A stretch of DNA of 64,000 nt from Pristionchus mayeri. Its lineage: Eukaryota; Nematoda; Chromadorea; Rhabditida; Neodiplogasteridae. Of this stretch, positions 35,400-46,700 are shown in pieces. Numbering within the stretch: the first letter of the stretch is position 1; every line of letters starts with the position of its first letter. A program made the position numbers and the translations under genes. The notes under the pieces are model-generated. The model saw nothing but the letters and a program-made list of their open reading frames with translations, was not told where the DNA came from and did not search any database. Location of the stretch: contig BTRK01000005.1 in NCBI GenBank assembly GCA_036245805.1, positions 35,941,469 to 36,005,468 of the forward strand. The letters are read 5' to 3'.

Positions 35400-36955
35400 G
35401 AGCCTCTCCTTCTCTATTTATCCTTCTTTAAAGTTACCCAACACCCGTGCAATTTTTTTTAAATTAGCGCCATGAAAATATATTACCGCAAATTCCATGA
35501 GGACCAAGCACTAAGTACCGTATTTTTTAAAATTAGCGCTAACCGATTTACGCGCAGTTTTTTAAAATATTGTTGAATCGACTATGTGGGCTTAATATTG
35601 AAGTTTATGCTGTTGAAATATATATTTCTACAACCGGGGGAGAAGCGAGGATGAATTTGGTATAGAACCGGCCTCGTGAACGCTAATTACCGCACACAAA
35701 ATATTCAATCAACATATATAGTAATATGCAATCAACATATCACAGGTATCACGAGTCAGAGGAGGTGTGCGGGAACATTTTCAAACATTTGCCTCCGTTC
35801 TTGCCTAAATTTGGGTGGGAGAATACCCAGGAGAGATGTTTTCGAAAAATATAGGTCATTGGTACCAGAGCCGGCTTTTAGGAATTTTCCGGTTTTGCAC
35901 CTGATGCATAATATGAGAGAACATTCATGCATATGTATAGGAAAAATATTGGCGAAGGAATAAAGTGAGCATTCAACTACGATATTTCGCGATAAACGTG
36001 CTCGTGTGGTAAATATTCAGAATTTATTCAGTACAGTGCGCCGTAGTTCGCTTTATAATGGCAAATGTGTGTGATTTGAGGTGTTTCTGAAGCAGATGAT
36101 TCAGGTTCTACTGAAAAATTCAGTTTGTTAAAGTTCAAAAAATCGATTTTCACAACATCAATTTCTCCCAAGTTTGTGCAATTATAAGTTCGCGCATTAA
36201 CAACTACATGCCGAATACGAAGGTATGATTCGTAGTAGATACCGAATAGAGTTGAAATATAATAAACGTCATAGATTCATGGAATTGAATCTCGTGTAAT
36301 TTTCAGTCAAAAATTCAATCCCAGGAGCGTAAAAACTAATAAAAATATGTTTTCAGCTGAAATTATGTTGTTATTTATCGGATGTGTTTCTCTAAAATCA
36401 AGAAATAATCGCCTTAGTCAGAAAACATTGTCATAAAATAATTTGTGTGGGCATACATTTGATTTTTTCGTGTTGAAATTTTCGATATGTTTGCATTCGA
36501 ATAGATTTGATGGTTTCTCGGCGTTTTCTGACTAAGGCGATTATTTCTTGATTTTAGAGACACAAATCTGATAAATAACAACATAATTTCAGCTGAAAAC
36601 ATATTTTATTAGTTTTTACGCTCCTGGGATTGCATTTTTGACTGAAAATTACACGAAATTCAACGCCATGAATCCATCAAATTTATTATATTTCAACTCT
36701 ATTCGGTATCTACTACGAATCATACCTTCGTATTCGGCATGCAGTTGTTAATGCGCGAACTTATAATTGCACAAACTTGGGAGAAATTGATGTTGTGAAA
36801 ATCGATTTTTTGAACTTTATCAAACTCTGGGTTTTTCAGTAGAACCTGAATCATCTGCTTCAGAAACATCTCAAATCACACACATTTGCCATTGTAAGGC
36901 GAATTACGGCGCACTGTACTGAATAAATTCTGAATATTTACCACATGACTACGTA

Positions 36956-39129
36956 CAGTCGCGCCGGAAAGTGAGTAGACGATTTTTATTTTTGATATAA
37001 CTTTTGTTACAGTAGGCCGATTAAGTTAAATGTTGTGGCACTATATACCAAATCCATCAAGGAATACAATGCGGATACTGGGCCATCAATTGCATCATCA
37101 CTGATTTTGTAGTGATGACGCAACCGAAAAACACTTTTTCAAACATCCATTATTCTTACATAGATTTTTTCCTGCTCGCCAAACTTTCTGAGGTTGGAGA
37201 TATGTTCGAGGACTATCCAGAGAAAAAAATTTAAGTTGCTGCTACGTCGTACCTTGGCTGCAGCCTTGCTTAAAAATCGAGGTCGCAAATTCAGAACTCG
37301 GCTTCTAGACAAGCTAGAGACTCGTTCAAAGCATCAAAATGATTGCCATCATGATAACAGATGATCCTGAGAATGTGAAAACAATAGCTCGAAATATGCC
37401 CTCAGGGCATGAAAAAATCACTTTTTTGCATGACCATTTTTTGGGCATTCATAACTTTGCGGGAAAGTTTAGTAAACATCTTTTTTTTGCATAATCATAT
37501 TCAAAATGTATTGCAGACATAGCTGTCCACGCCGCCGGCGACCCCCATGAACCCCTATTCATGCTTGCGCACCCCCCCCCCCCCCCCCCGAGCAAGCATG
37601 AACCCCGGGTCATGGTAAAAAAATCGATCGTAAGTCATGGGTAGGTCAAGACTAAGTACTGTACCAATCGATAGTACAGTACTTCCTGATACCGTATATA
37701 GCTACCGTAACCCCGGATACCGCAAACTGATTTTTTTTCAAAAATTGAAAATACCGTACCCTAAATAAAAAGTCAAAGTACCGTATCCAATCGATAGTAC
37801 AGTACCACCAAATACCGTATCCCACTACCGTCTGGTGTCGTGAACGATCGATTGTACAGTAACCAACTGACTACCGTAACCCAGTTCCTTGGGTCAGATC
37901 TAGTTCCTTGGGTCAAACTTTCTTCTAAAAATCCTAAATCGATAATAAAATTATTTCGAAGTATCCTACCGTAACTCTAATTAGTGTAGAACCAATTCAT
38001 GATCTATTTAGGATTTTTATAAAATGATTTTGGATTTTTAGAAAACTGTTTGACCCAAGGAACTAGATCTGACCTAAGGAACTGGGTTACGGTAGTCAGT
38101 TGGGTACTGTACAATTGATCGTTCACGACTCCAGACCGATTGTACACGTTATCAAGACATCTTATAAATAAAGTTAGTTCGTGATAGTCGGGGTTACGGT
38201 AGTGGGATACGGTATTTGGTGGTACAGTACTATCGATTGGATACGGTACTTTGACTTTTTAATTAGGGTACGGTATTTTCAATTTTTGAAAAAAATCAGT
38301 TTGCGGTAATCGGGGTTACGGTAGCTATATACGGTATCAGGAAGTACTGTACTATCGATTGGGTACGGTGCCTAGTCATGACCTACCAATCGATTTTTGA
38401 CCATGACACGGGGTTCATGCTTGCGCACCCCCCCCCCCCCCCCCTGAGGGTCGCCGCCAGTGCTGGACAGCTATGATTGCAGAACTGATTCCCAACTTTT
38501 TGGAGTGTTTGGATAACTTTCCTGCCCGCGGCGACCGTTTTTCGGAGGGATACTCGGGTCGGGAAACACCTTGTTTACCACTATGGGCGAGAGAGTGCGA
38601 GAGTGCGTAAACGGGGTTTTCCCGACCCGAGTATCCCTCCGAAAAACGGTCGCCACGGGTCGGGCTATTGTTTTTTTTTATTTGTTGCATTTCGAGCTAT
38701 TGTTTTCATATTCTCAGGATCATCTGTCATCATGATGGCAATCATTTTGATGCTTTGAACGAGTCTCTAGCTTCTCTAGAAGCCGAGTTCTGAATTTGCG
38801 ACCTCGATTTTGAAGCACGGCTGCAGCCAAGGTACGACGTAGCAGCAACTTAAATTTGTTTCTCTGGATAGTCCTCGAACATATCTCCAAGCTCAGAAAG
38901 TTTGGCGAGCAGGAAAAAAATCTATGTAAGAATAATGGATGTTTGAAAAAGTGTTTTTCGGTTGCGTCATCACTACAAAATCAGTGATGATGCAATTGAT
39001 GGCCCAGTATCCGCATTGTATTCCTCGATGGATTTGGTATATAGTGCCACAACATTTAACTTAATCGGCCTACTGTAACAAAAGTTATATCAAAAATAAA
39101 AATCGTCTACTCACTTTCCGGCGCGACTG
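36956..39129. mobile_element. Foldback element FB-2 (CAGTCGCG family)
   Basis: 2.17 kb palindrome flanked by TA (36954-36955, 39130-39131) with ends CAGTCGCGCCGGAAAGTGAG. The uninterrupted opposite arm of FB-1 (CGATATTTCGCGATAAACG) shows the pre-insertion site, confirming the boundaries. Its middle contains a further inverted repeat (37519-38475). Confidence 0.88.
37519..38475. mobile_element. Inner inverted repeat with poly-C runs and TACCGTA motifs
   Basis: ATAGCTGTCCACGCCGCCGG on the left mirrors CCAGTGCTGGACAGCTAT on the right. The arms carry many TACCGTA/TACGGTA motifs, AGTACTGTACTATCGAT and long C homopolymers (about 18-20) near 37570 and 38427. It lies at the centre of FB-2 and looks like a third-level insertion or a captured segment. 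Confidence 0.7.
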
Positions 39130-39507
39130 TATATCGCGAAATATCGTAGTTGAATGCTCACTTTATTCCTTCGCCAATATTATTCCTATACATATGCATG
39201 AATGTTCTCTCATATTATGCAACAGAAACCCATTACAGGTCCCCTTCCGGATGATGAAAACAATTATTACCTAATTTCGAATGCGGTTTCGCGGAAATAG
39301 CATTTTTAGTTGGAGTTCCCATGAAAAGTTTTCAACATAAAAGTTGCAGGAAATATTTTTCCGCGCATTTTGAGCTCTTTACCATCTCCGTAGCTTGTCT
39401 GGAAGCTGAAATACAGCATAGCCAGGTGCAAAACCGGAAATTTCCTAAAAGCCGGCTCTGAGACCAATGACCTCTATTTTTCGAAAACGTTTTTCCTGGG
39501 TATTCAA

Positions 39508-40352
39508 GTTGCCCTCAGGGCGTGAAAAAACACTTTTTTGAATGACCATTTTTTTGGACATCCATAACTTTGTGGGAGATGTGAATAAAAATCTGGTTTT
39601 TCCATAGGAATGTGCAAAATGTATTGAAGATCTCATTCCCAACTTTTTAGAGCGATTGGACATCTTTCCTACCCGCGGTGAACGTTTATCGGAGGTATAC
39701 TCGTGTCTGGAAATACCCTGTTTACGCACTCTCTCGACCACAGTGGTAAACAAGGTCTTTCCAGACACGAGTATACCTCCGATAACCGTTCGCCGCGGGT
39801 AGGAAAGATATTCAATCGCTCTAAAAAGTTGGGAATGAGATCTTCAATACATTTTGAACATTCCTATACAAAAAACCAGATTTTTATCTACATTTCCCAC
39901 AAAGTTATGGATGTCCAAAAAATGGTCATACAAAAAAGGATTTTTTTCATGCCCTGAGGATAAATTATGAGATATCGTTTTCACATTCTTGGGGATCGTA
40001 TTTATTCATGATGGCGATCATTTTGGAGTTTTGAACGAGTCTCTAGCTTTTCTAGGAGCTGAGTTGTGAATTTCAGACCTTGATTTTGCAGCACTGCTGC
40101 AGCAAATGTGCGGTCGCGCAGCAACTTCAAAACTATATTCTGGGTAGGCCCTGGGCATGTCTCTAAGCTCAGAGACTTTGGCGATTTGAAAAAAATCTAT
40201 GTAAGAATAATAGATGTTTGAAAAAAGTGTTGCTCGATTGCGTCATCACTACGCAATCAGTTATGATGCACGAGATGACGCAATACTCGCATCGTATTCT
40301 TTGATGGATTTGCTATATAGCGCTGCGACATCTAACTTACTTTCCGGCGCTA
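39508..40352. mobile_element. Truncated foldback (8255-type)
   Basis: Starts mid-arm at GCCCTCAGGGCGTGAAAAAA, has a palindrome centre near 39735 (CGAGTATACCTCCGA) and a complete right arm ending TTTCCGGCGCTACTG at 40352. The outer left arm is missing. It sits 16 bases before a MATH-BTB exon. Confidence 0.7.
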
Positions 40353-40368
40353 CTGTGTATTTTTGCAG

Positions 40369-40515
40369 GATCACTCTCTCGGTTCGTTCGCCAGTGTTGC
40401 TGCTCTGACCAAGGAGCTGAAGGTTGGTTAACTCTAGTTCATGTTCATGACTTGAGTGATATTTGTTCCAGTCGTCTCCCGAGCTCTCTAACTTCTCTGA
40501 TGGAATGAACTCCAC
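40369..40515 (+). pseudogene. MATH-BTB 3' remnant (last two exons)
   Basis: Exon 40369-40422 encodes SLGSFASVAALTKELK after TTTTGCAG, and 40472 onward encodes SSPELSNFSDGMN after TTCCAG. These match the last two exons of the other family members (compare SSPEYNSLSNDMK). All upstream exons are absent and the final exon lacks its usual end, running into sequence that belongs to exon 4 of the next copy. This is a deletion fusion of two neighbouring genes. Confidence 0.8.
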
Positions 40516-40546
40516 GATTTTCGCAATTAAATATAGATATGTTCAG

Positions 40547-42853
40547 GCGTACAACATCAATGATACAATCACACTAGAATTCAGTGTCGATATCATATCT
40601 GCGGACAGGTTGGTCAGCCTATTTCTTTTTGAAATTTCGGAAAACGCGATTTGAGCAACGATTAGACGAATGTGTTCATAAAATTAACGATACAACATTT
40701 GAGAGGAGAATCTATAGTTGACTTGTTCGCTGTTCCAAGCCGTAGAAGTAACATCATCCTGAAGATTGGAGTGAAGATACTTCATGTGCACAAAGAGGTA
40801 TTCTCGATAAATATGAAATTGTGAACATTTATAATCCATACCTATATATAATACTATGTCTTTAACCATGTATGACCGGATTGCAAAAAAGGCAAATCGA
40901 TGAGAGAATGGGAGGGAAGGGAGAAATAATTCGCGTGGATAACTGTGAAGAGGATACGCCCAGCGATCCCTTTTCTGTATTTATCATCTTTTCTGATTAG
41001 TGGTTTACTATTACCACCCGTTTTTATAAGTGGTTTTCCTTAACCACTCCTTCTATGTTAGAGCCGTAAGCACATCCGTCAAATAGTGTAGTGTGCATGC
41101 ACGCGAGTGCATGCTTGTTTCGACTTCTCCCAATGTTCTCGCACTTTCCTGCTCCCTATTTTTTCGTAATTAATTAGAGTTTCTCTAGGATTTCATTGAG
41201 TTTCCCCAGAGTTGGAGTGATTCTCCTGATTGAGTAATTGACGCTTGTCGTCGAGTTGTTGTGATTCTTGTTTAGAATCTAGATTAGTCCTGCCTTAAAT
41301 TTGTTAATTACGTTTCTTCTCTTTTATAAATTATTTTAATTTAACAAACCTCTTTTGTCTATTATATTCTCCGAGTGGTTCGCAACCACTGAATTACCCG
41401 ACTTCGCCTTTTATTTCCCTGTCTTGGCGTGAAAGCGGACTCCTTTGTGCGGTCCGTCAGAGTGTTTCCTTTGTGCGAACACTCTGTGATATCTTACCGG
41501 TGTGTCACTCCTTTGTGCGGTGACTAGATCCGAGATCTAACAGTGATTTGCTGAGGCACGCCGAAGGCGCTGCTCAAATTTTCATTGTGATTAAGGAGAG
41601 CGTGGAAGGAAACTGGTTTGGTGTGGCTTCTCCTTTGGGGATCACCACTCAATCACCTTAGAAACCCGAAGCGAATACTCTTTAACTGTCCATGGCAAAT
41701 CGATTCCGAAACCGATTTTTGGACGCCTTTAGAAGGAGGAAGTGTTCGAGTTAGGATTAATATAAACTTACTTCCAGTCTTTGGCTTTCCACTCTCCCGT
41801 ATTCGATACTCTCTTCTTCGGTGATGCATCAGAGAAGGATAAAGAGGAAGTGGAAATCAAAGATGTTGTGTATGAAGTAAGGCATGTTGTGTATAAACTA
41901 TAAACAATTTCATTTGGTTTAGGAATCACACGACCTTCTTCAGTTACTTTATTCTCGATCTGCTGTGATTTCTGGTATTTTATTATTTTTAGTATTACTT
42001 ATTCACCTTTTTTTTTCCTTTTTTAAGATCGCACGGTGCCGCACATTCTTAAACTGGCCGATCAATTCCAAGTTGAGGTGTGACAAATATTGGCCTTTTT
42101 CTAGAAGCACATCCCTTTCTATAAGTCTCCTTATGGTCCGGCTTCGATTGATCGGGTTTATGCTTAGATTGTCTTCGGATATCATACGGATATGACTTGG
42201 ATTTTTTGCTGGTTTAGGTTAGGTGCTCGTCCACTTCCTCCGCCTACCAAAGGGGAGTTAACTATCGGCTGGTCTTGGTCTGCTTCTAGGAAAGTTTCCA
42301 AATATGAAACAATCTTCAATTTAGTGCCTTGTGAAGGAATCAGAGAAGCATCTCACTAAGTCAAAAGGAATCAAAGAATCGACGAAACTGCTCCTGGCTG
42401 ATCTATACAGACTCAATTCCTTTAAGGTAGCATATATATTTGAATTATTTGAAGTTGGGATTGGCTACTATTTTTTGTTTTGCTTATGAATCTATTCTAT
42501 CCTTTTCACATATTGGTATATGCATTCTCTGATAATGAAAGTACCGATTTAAAAGAAAAAAAATACTTTCAGAATCGCTGTCTTAATTCGTTCCCCTTCG
42601 GATTTCGAGATTTGTTTATGAATTATGTTTTAGACAGAGCGGAACAATTTATAATTGCAACAAAAGTATTAAGTTTGAAGAAAAATAGTTCGAAAAGTTT
42701 TTATTCGAGTTTGATTTTTCGATTTATCTTGAAACCACAATTGACACACGGGGAGATCCTATAATTTTGCAGTCTGCTTCTCATTACGCAAATTTCTCTG
42801 AAGGAATGAAGATTGCAATCTCCGATCAGTATAATAAGCTGAATCAGCCGTGA
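40547..42853 (+). pseudogene. MATH-BTB gene lacking MATH N-terminus (array copy 2)
   Basis: Exon 4 homologue at 40547-40608 (YNINDTITLEF). The BTB start near 40705 encodes SRRSNIILKIGVKILH. Then FHSPVFDTLFFGD (about 41789-41878), HDLLQLLYS (41931), RTVPHILKLADQF (42030), KESEKHLTKSKG (42329-42427), a degraded RCLNSF exon near 42577, and the last exon SASHYANFSEGMK with stop TGA 42851-42853. The first three MATH exons are missing, so no start is available. The 1 kb intron between the first two BTB exons holds the hairpin-rich block. Confidence 0.75.
40975..41660 (+). ncRNA. Hairpin-rich block, candidate structured RNA
   Basis: Perfect inverted repeats in series: 41000-41017 (GTGGT/ACCAC), 41029-41048 (AGTGGTT/AACCACT), 41095-41114 (GCATGCAC, GCGA tetraloop), 41374-41390 (AGTGGTT, CGC loop), 41436-41456 (CGGAC/GTCCG), 41458-41486 (CAGAGTGTT/AACACTCTG), 41504-41524 (GTCAC/GTGAC), 41525-41539 (TAGATC, CGA loop) and 41559-41569 (CGCC, GAA loop). 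The three hairpins at 41436, 41458 and 41504 have the same 11-base loop TCCTTTGTGCG on different stems. GTGATT and AATCAC (41587 and 41653) could close an outer stem. The GNRA loop favours the plus strand. No known RNA family recognised; it could be a retroelement leader or LTR. Confidence 0.5.
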
Positions 42854-43744
42854 GATTGGACAGCATAGTGGATGTTTACTGATACGAGTGAAGTTTATTC
42901 GTTTGTTCTACGATGATTTTGTTATCGTTATCAGTGCATTATAATGACAACCACTTATTTGAATAGTTTTGTCTGTTGAATTTGAACCAGTATTTGTTGT
43001 TTTTTCCGTAAGTTAAAGCATGATCTATCGAAGTGACTGTATGGCAAAGATAAATATAATTCATGAATTTTCTGTTATTCCTGTTAATTTTTATTACTGG
43101 TTGCGAACCTGTCGGTAATACCTGCAACCATTTTCTCGCTCCTGTGAATATCATGTTTGCCTTCGAACGCCTTAGGATTTTCCACATTTCCTCTGCCTTT
43201 GTTCGCCTAACACCTTTGTTTTGTATAACAACCCCTTTTGCACGTTTAGGTGGTGCGCCGTAATCGCGTCGCGGTCGCGTAGAGTGGAGCAGCACAGAGA
43301 CGTCAGACAGTGTGACAAATAAAGTTAAAAAAACGAGAGACGACGCGTCGCGTCACGCGTAGCGTCTCCTCTCTTTACATCTCGCGCACATTTCAGCGCA
43401 GTTGCTGTTTTTCACTGTTTAGCTGTAGGTTTTAGATGGGATAATTGCGTGTATATTTAACATTTAAATATATTTCATAATTACGAAAAAAAAGTCAGAA
43501 GTTGCTAAACACCACGTAGAAACATACCGTAGTAAATTATGTCGCTTTTGCGTATTTTTAGATTTTACTCATTTTATATTGAATTTTTTTTATCACATTG
43601 TTATCGGCTAAATCTGGGCAGAATTGCGTTACACTAGCACACCATTTACATCTTTGTATAGTATCTTTTTTATTTTTGTATACTTCTTTGCATAGGTTAT
43701 ATGCCATGCGCAAATGGTTGAAGTGAATAATGTTTCTTTACAGG
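42854..43744. other. Spacer upstream of array copy 3
   Basis: AT-rich spacer with a GC-rich CGCGTCGCG patch at 43266-43400. An open minus-strand stretch at 42939-43295 (about 118 codons, motif KAEEMWKILRRSK) has no recognised homologue or splice context. The right end carries the pyrimidine-rich acceptor TTTCTTTACAG just before the ATG at 43745. Confidence 0.4.
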
Positions 43745-46700
43745 ATGGCCGACAATTCCAAGTTCGTTCTTCTCTGGGATATCAATAACGCGACTGCGGT
43801 TCACGCAGCAGGAAAAGCGGAATCGGGAGTATTCAATGAAGGAGGATTCAATTGGTTAGTCACGAAGAAAATACTTTCGAAAAAAAAAAAGTAATAATAT
43901 AAGGTCTCGGTTTTTATATTATTGCCCACTTTGTAATTATTGCAGTTAGAAAAGTCAGAAAGAACATAGTACATTGAAGTTGTCATGTGATGGGGAGAGG
44001 GCATTTCCAACGCAAGTTGCAGAGAATATGATTAACTATAAAGGAGTTTCATTATGCAAAGCATTTGTAAAAACATTTGTCTCTAGCACATTTTGCTATT
44101 TCTAATGATCTATCTGCTCTATTATTATTCGCAGGACCGTTACATTCGTGAAGCGAGAAGGCACTTCAAATTTTGCGGATATCACTCTGCAATGTGACGT
44201 GGATCACAAAGGACCATGGAAGTGTGAAGCTGATGTGACGATTGGAGGACGCCATAGAGTTGGAGGAGATTGGAAATCGGATACGGTAATTTAGTTGGCG
44301 AAATGGTAGACTGATTAATTCTTATCTATTTTATATAAGCCCTGGACAACAGGACGCCATATGATTTACCTGAACCCTTGCTTGCAGAAACACTACTCAT
44401 TCCATGCAGCCAACAAGTTTGTTACGGAGGATTGGTCTGACTAGAATATTTTAATGAATCGGGTATGTTTGAGCTTGCAGGTTTAGTCTTCGGACATTCA
44501 TTATTATTATATTTTCGGCTATGGGAATAGCTTCTCAAAATGGCATTTTTTTAAATCGAAAATCATGTTAAAGCTGTAGGATGCTGTAGGTAGCGAATGT
44601 GATTTGTGAGAGTGCTCTCAATTGATTTTACGATTTTGCGATTGATCACGTATATTTGAAGCAGGTGAGAACGAATAAGGAAAAACGCATTATCCTCGAT
44701 TGCTTACACGATTTATATGCTAATAGCTATTGCATATTATTCAGAACCACAATATCAACGATACGTTCACTTTCGAATTCGATGTTCACATCACTCACTC
44801 AGAGAGGTCAGAAAAAACATTATTTAATACGCAGTTGCATATTTCTGCTTCCAGATTAATTAATGAACTTTTCAATTTCCTTACATTTATGACATATTTT
44901 TGACTGAAAAAAATCGTTCCCTGTAACCGTAATCTCAGAATAAATTTGTTTCGGGTGTTCATTGAAAAAAGGTTGATAATATAAGATTAGAAAAAATATG
45001 TCCTACACCATGCCGAGTACGCGACTAAACCAGCGGAACGAAAAATTAGAAAGTTATTTCCTAATATTTTCCCTGCCGCATATGTCCTTTAATCCCTATG
45101 GCCTGACATGTTGTGATGATTAAACGCAAGAATTTAAATTAAAACACTTGTAAGAGTATAATAATAAAAGTACTAAAAGGCCGGCTCAGCGATTTAACGG
45201 CTTAGGTGGTCAACTAGCATTGTCGGAACGTTTTAATATTGCTATATTTTATTTCCGATAGAGCATTATGTAATGCATATTCTTATTGAAATGAATTAAC
45301 TCAAGTTGTAATTTAATAAGCGATCCGATCGTTGAAAATATATTCGCTGCACCGAACGAGATGAGCAACGTCGTTCTGATTATTGGAGAGAAGAAACTTC
45401 ATGTCTCCAAGGAGGCAAGTTTTCTTCAAGTTGGTAACAACTCTTAAGTAGTATATTATCTTTATTTTGTAGTTCAATATTCAATCAGTAATATTATCAC
45501 TCTAGTATATTTTTTCCAGTATCTGGCCGTCCAGTCTCCCGTTTTCAAGGCTCTTTTCTTCGGTGATTTCGCTGAGAAGGACCAGGAGGAAGTGGAGATA
45601 AAGGATGTGGTATACGATGTTATTAAAATCGTTTTAGGGAAATAATAGAGGGAGAAAAACAGGAGTTCCTCGATTTGCTGAATTTGCTGTACCTCGGAAC
45701 GGTGGACATCACGGGTATGTATGTAATTCAATTTCTTTCGGAATAGATAGATTGTTTATTACAGTATTAGGGTGTTCCAAAAGTCCTTGCACTGGTGCTT
45801 CGGAGAAACGTATACTCCGCTGTAACGATTGTCCTTCCCAAATACCCAAACTATTGAACAGAGTAATTATTACCTAACCCCACTACCCATGGAATTTGCA
45901 ACAATTGCTCTCTCCTTTTTGTAACACAAGTAAGGGGTACTCTGGTTACCCACCGTCACTTTTTCATCTATAATATTTTTCCTGCACTGGCGCTCGAAGG
46001 TTTTCTTCTTCTAACTAATTAGTTTGAAATGCATGATCCCAAGATTCTTTCAGTGTGCTTAATTTATGTCATGCATTCGTATTTTATGCGTGATAGCATT
46101 CGTTGTTGATCATACTCATATAGAATAACATCGGATCTTTCTTTGCGAAGTCAATCATATTTATCATATCATATTTATCCTGACGTCAGGCACAATGGTC
46201 CTGCAGGAGGGTGACTTCAGTGTGGAGGGAATGGGGATCTTCGGTCTCAGAGCGTCGTTAGGTCAAGGGATGGGATCTTCTTTGGCTTCTCTGGTCAACT
46301 GTAGGGACGATCGTGACGGATCTCCGTTGAGCATTGAAGTAGATCATCCTGCCGCCGAACACCTGACTTGCGCCGGTTAGGAACTCACAACGCAGACAGC
46401 GGGGCTTTCTTGACGGTAGATCACTCGAGACGATGGGAATCCGTCCGTGCTCCTCCTCTTGAAGTGTACCAAGAAGTGTCTTGAAGTGCGAAGTCAAATC
46501 AAACCCTAATTTGAATGTGTGCTAATTGGATATATTCAGTGGTACTTCATATTACGTTGTGCATGGAACGTTTTGCGAGCATGGAGGGAAAAATAATATC
46601 AATTATTTTTTCGACCATGAAGTGGCATCGAAAAATGATCTTAAAATTTCCGAAAAAATTTACTGTTTTAATTTTTGCAGAAAGATCATTCCTTCCAGAA

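Larger units (their letters stand above)
35743..39507. mobile_element. Foldback element FB-1, palindrome, with nested insertion
   Basis: The left arm runs from CACAGGTATCACGAGT (35743) to about 36420; the right arm is 36510-36955 continued at 39130-39507, split by the element at 36956-39129. Arm features: GAATACCCAGGAGAG, GCCGGCTTTTAGGAA, TTTTCAGCTGAAATT. The left arm lacks about 230 bases that are present in the right arm and in the solo arm at 13855. The right end is truncated at GAATACCCAGG where another foldback begins. Confidence 0.75.

Noticed and set aside
41618..42195. Plus-strand open frames in the array copy 2 intron and BTB region
   Set aside because: They read across intron sequence and out of the conserved BTB frame; shadows only.
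42939..43295. Minus-strand 118-codon frame upstream of array copy 3
   Set aside because: No recognised domain, and it overlaps the likely 5' region of the plus-strand gene.
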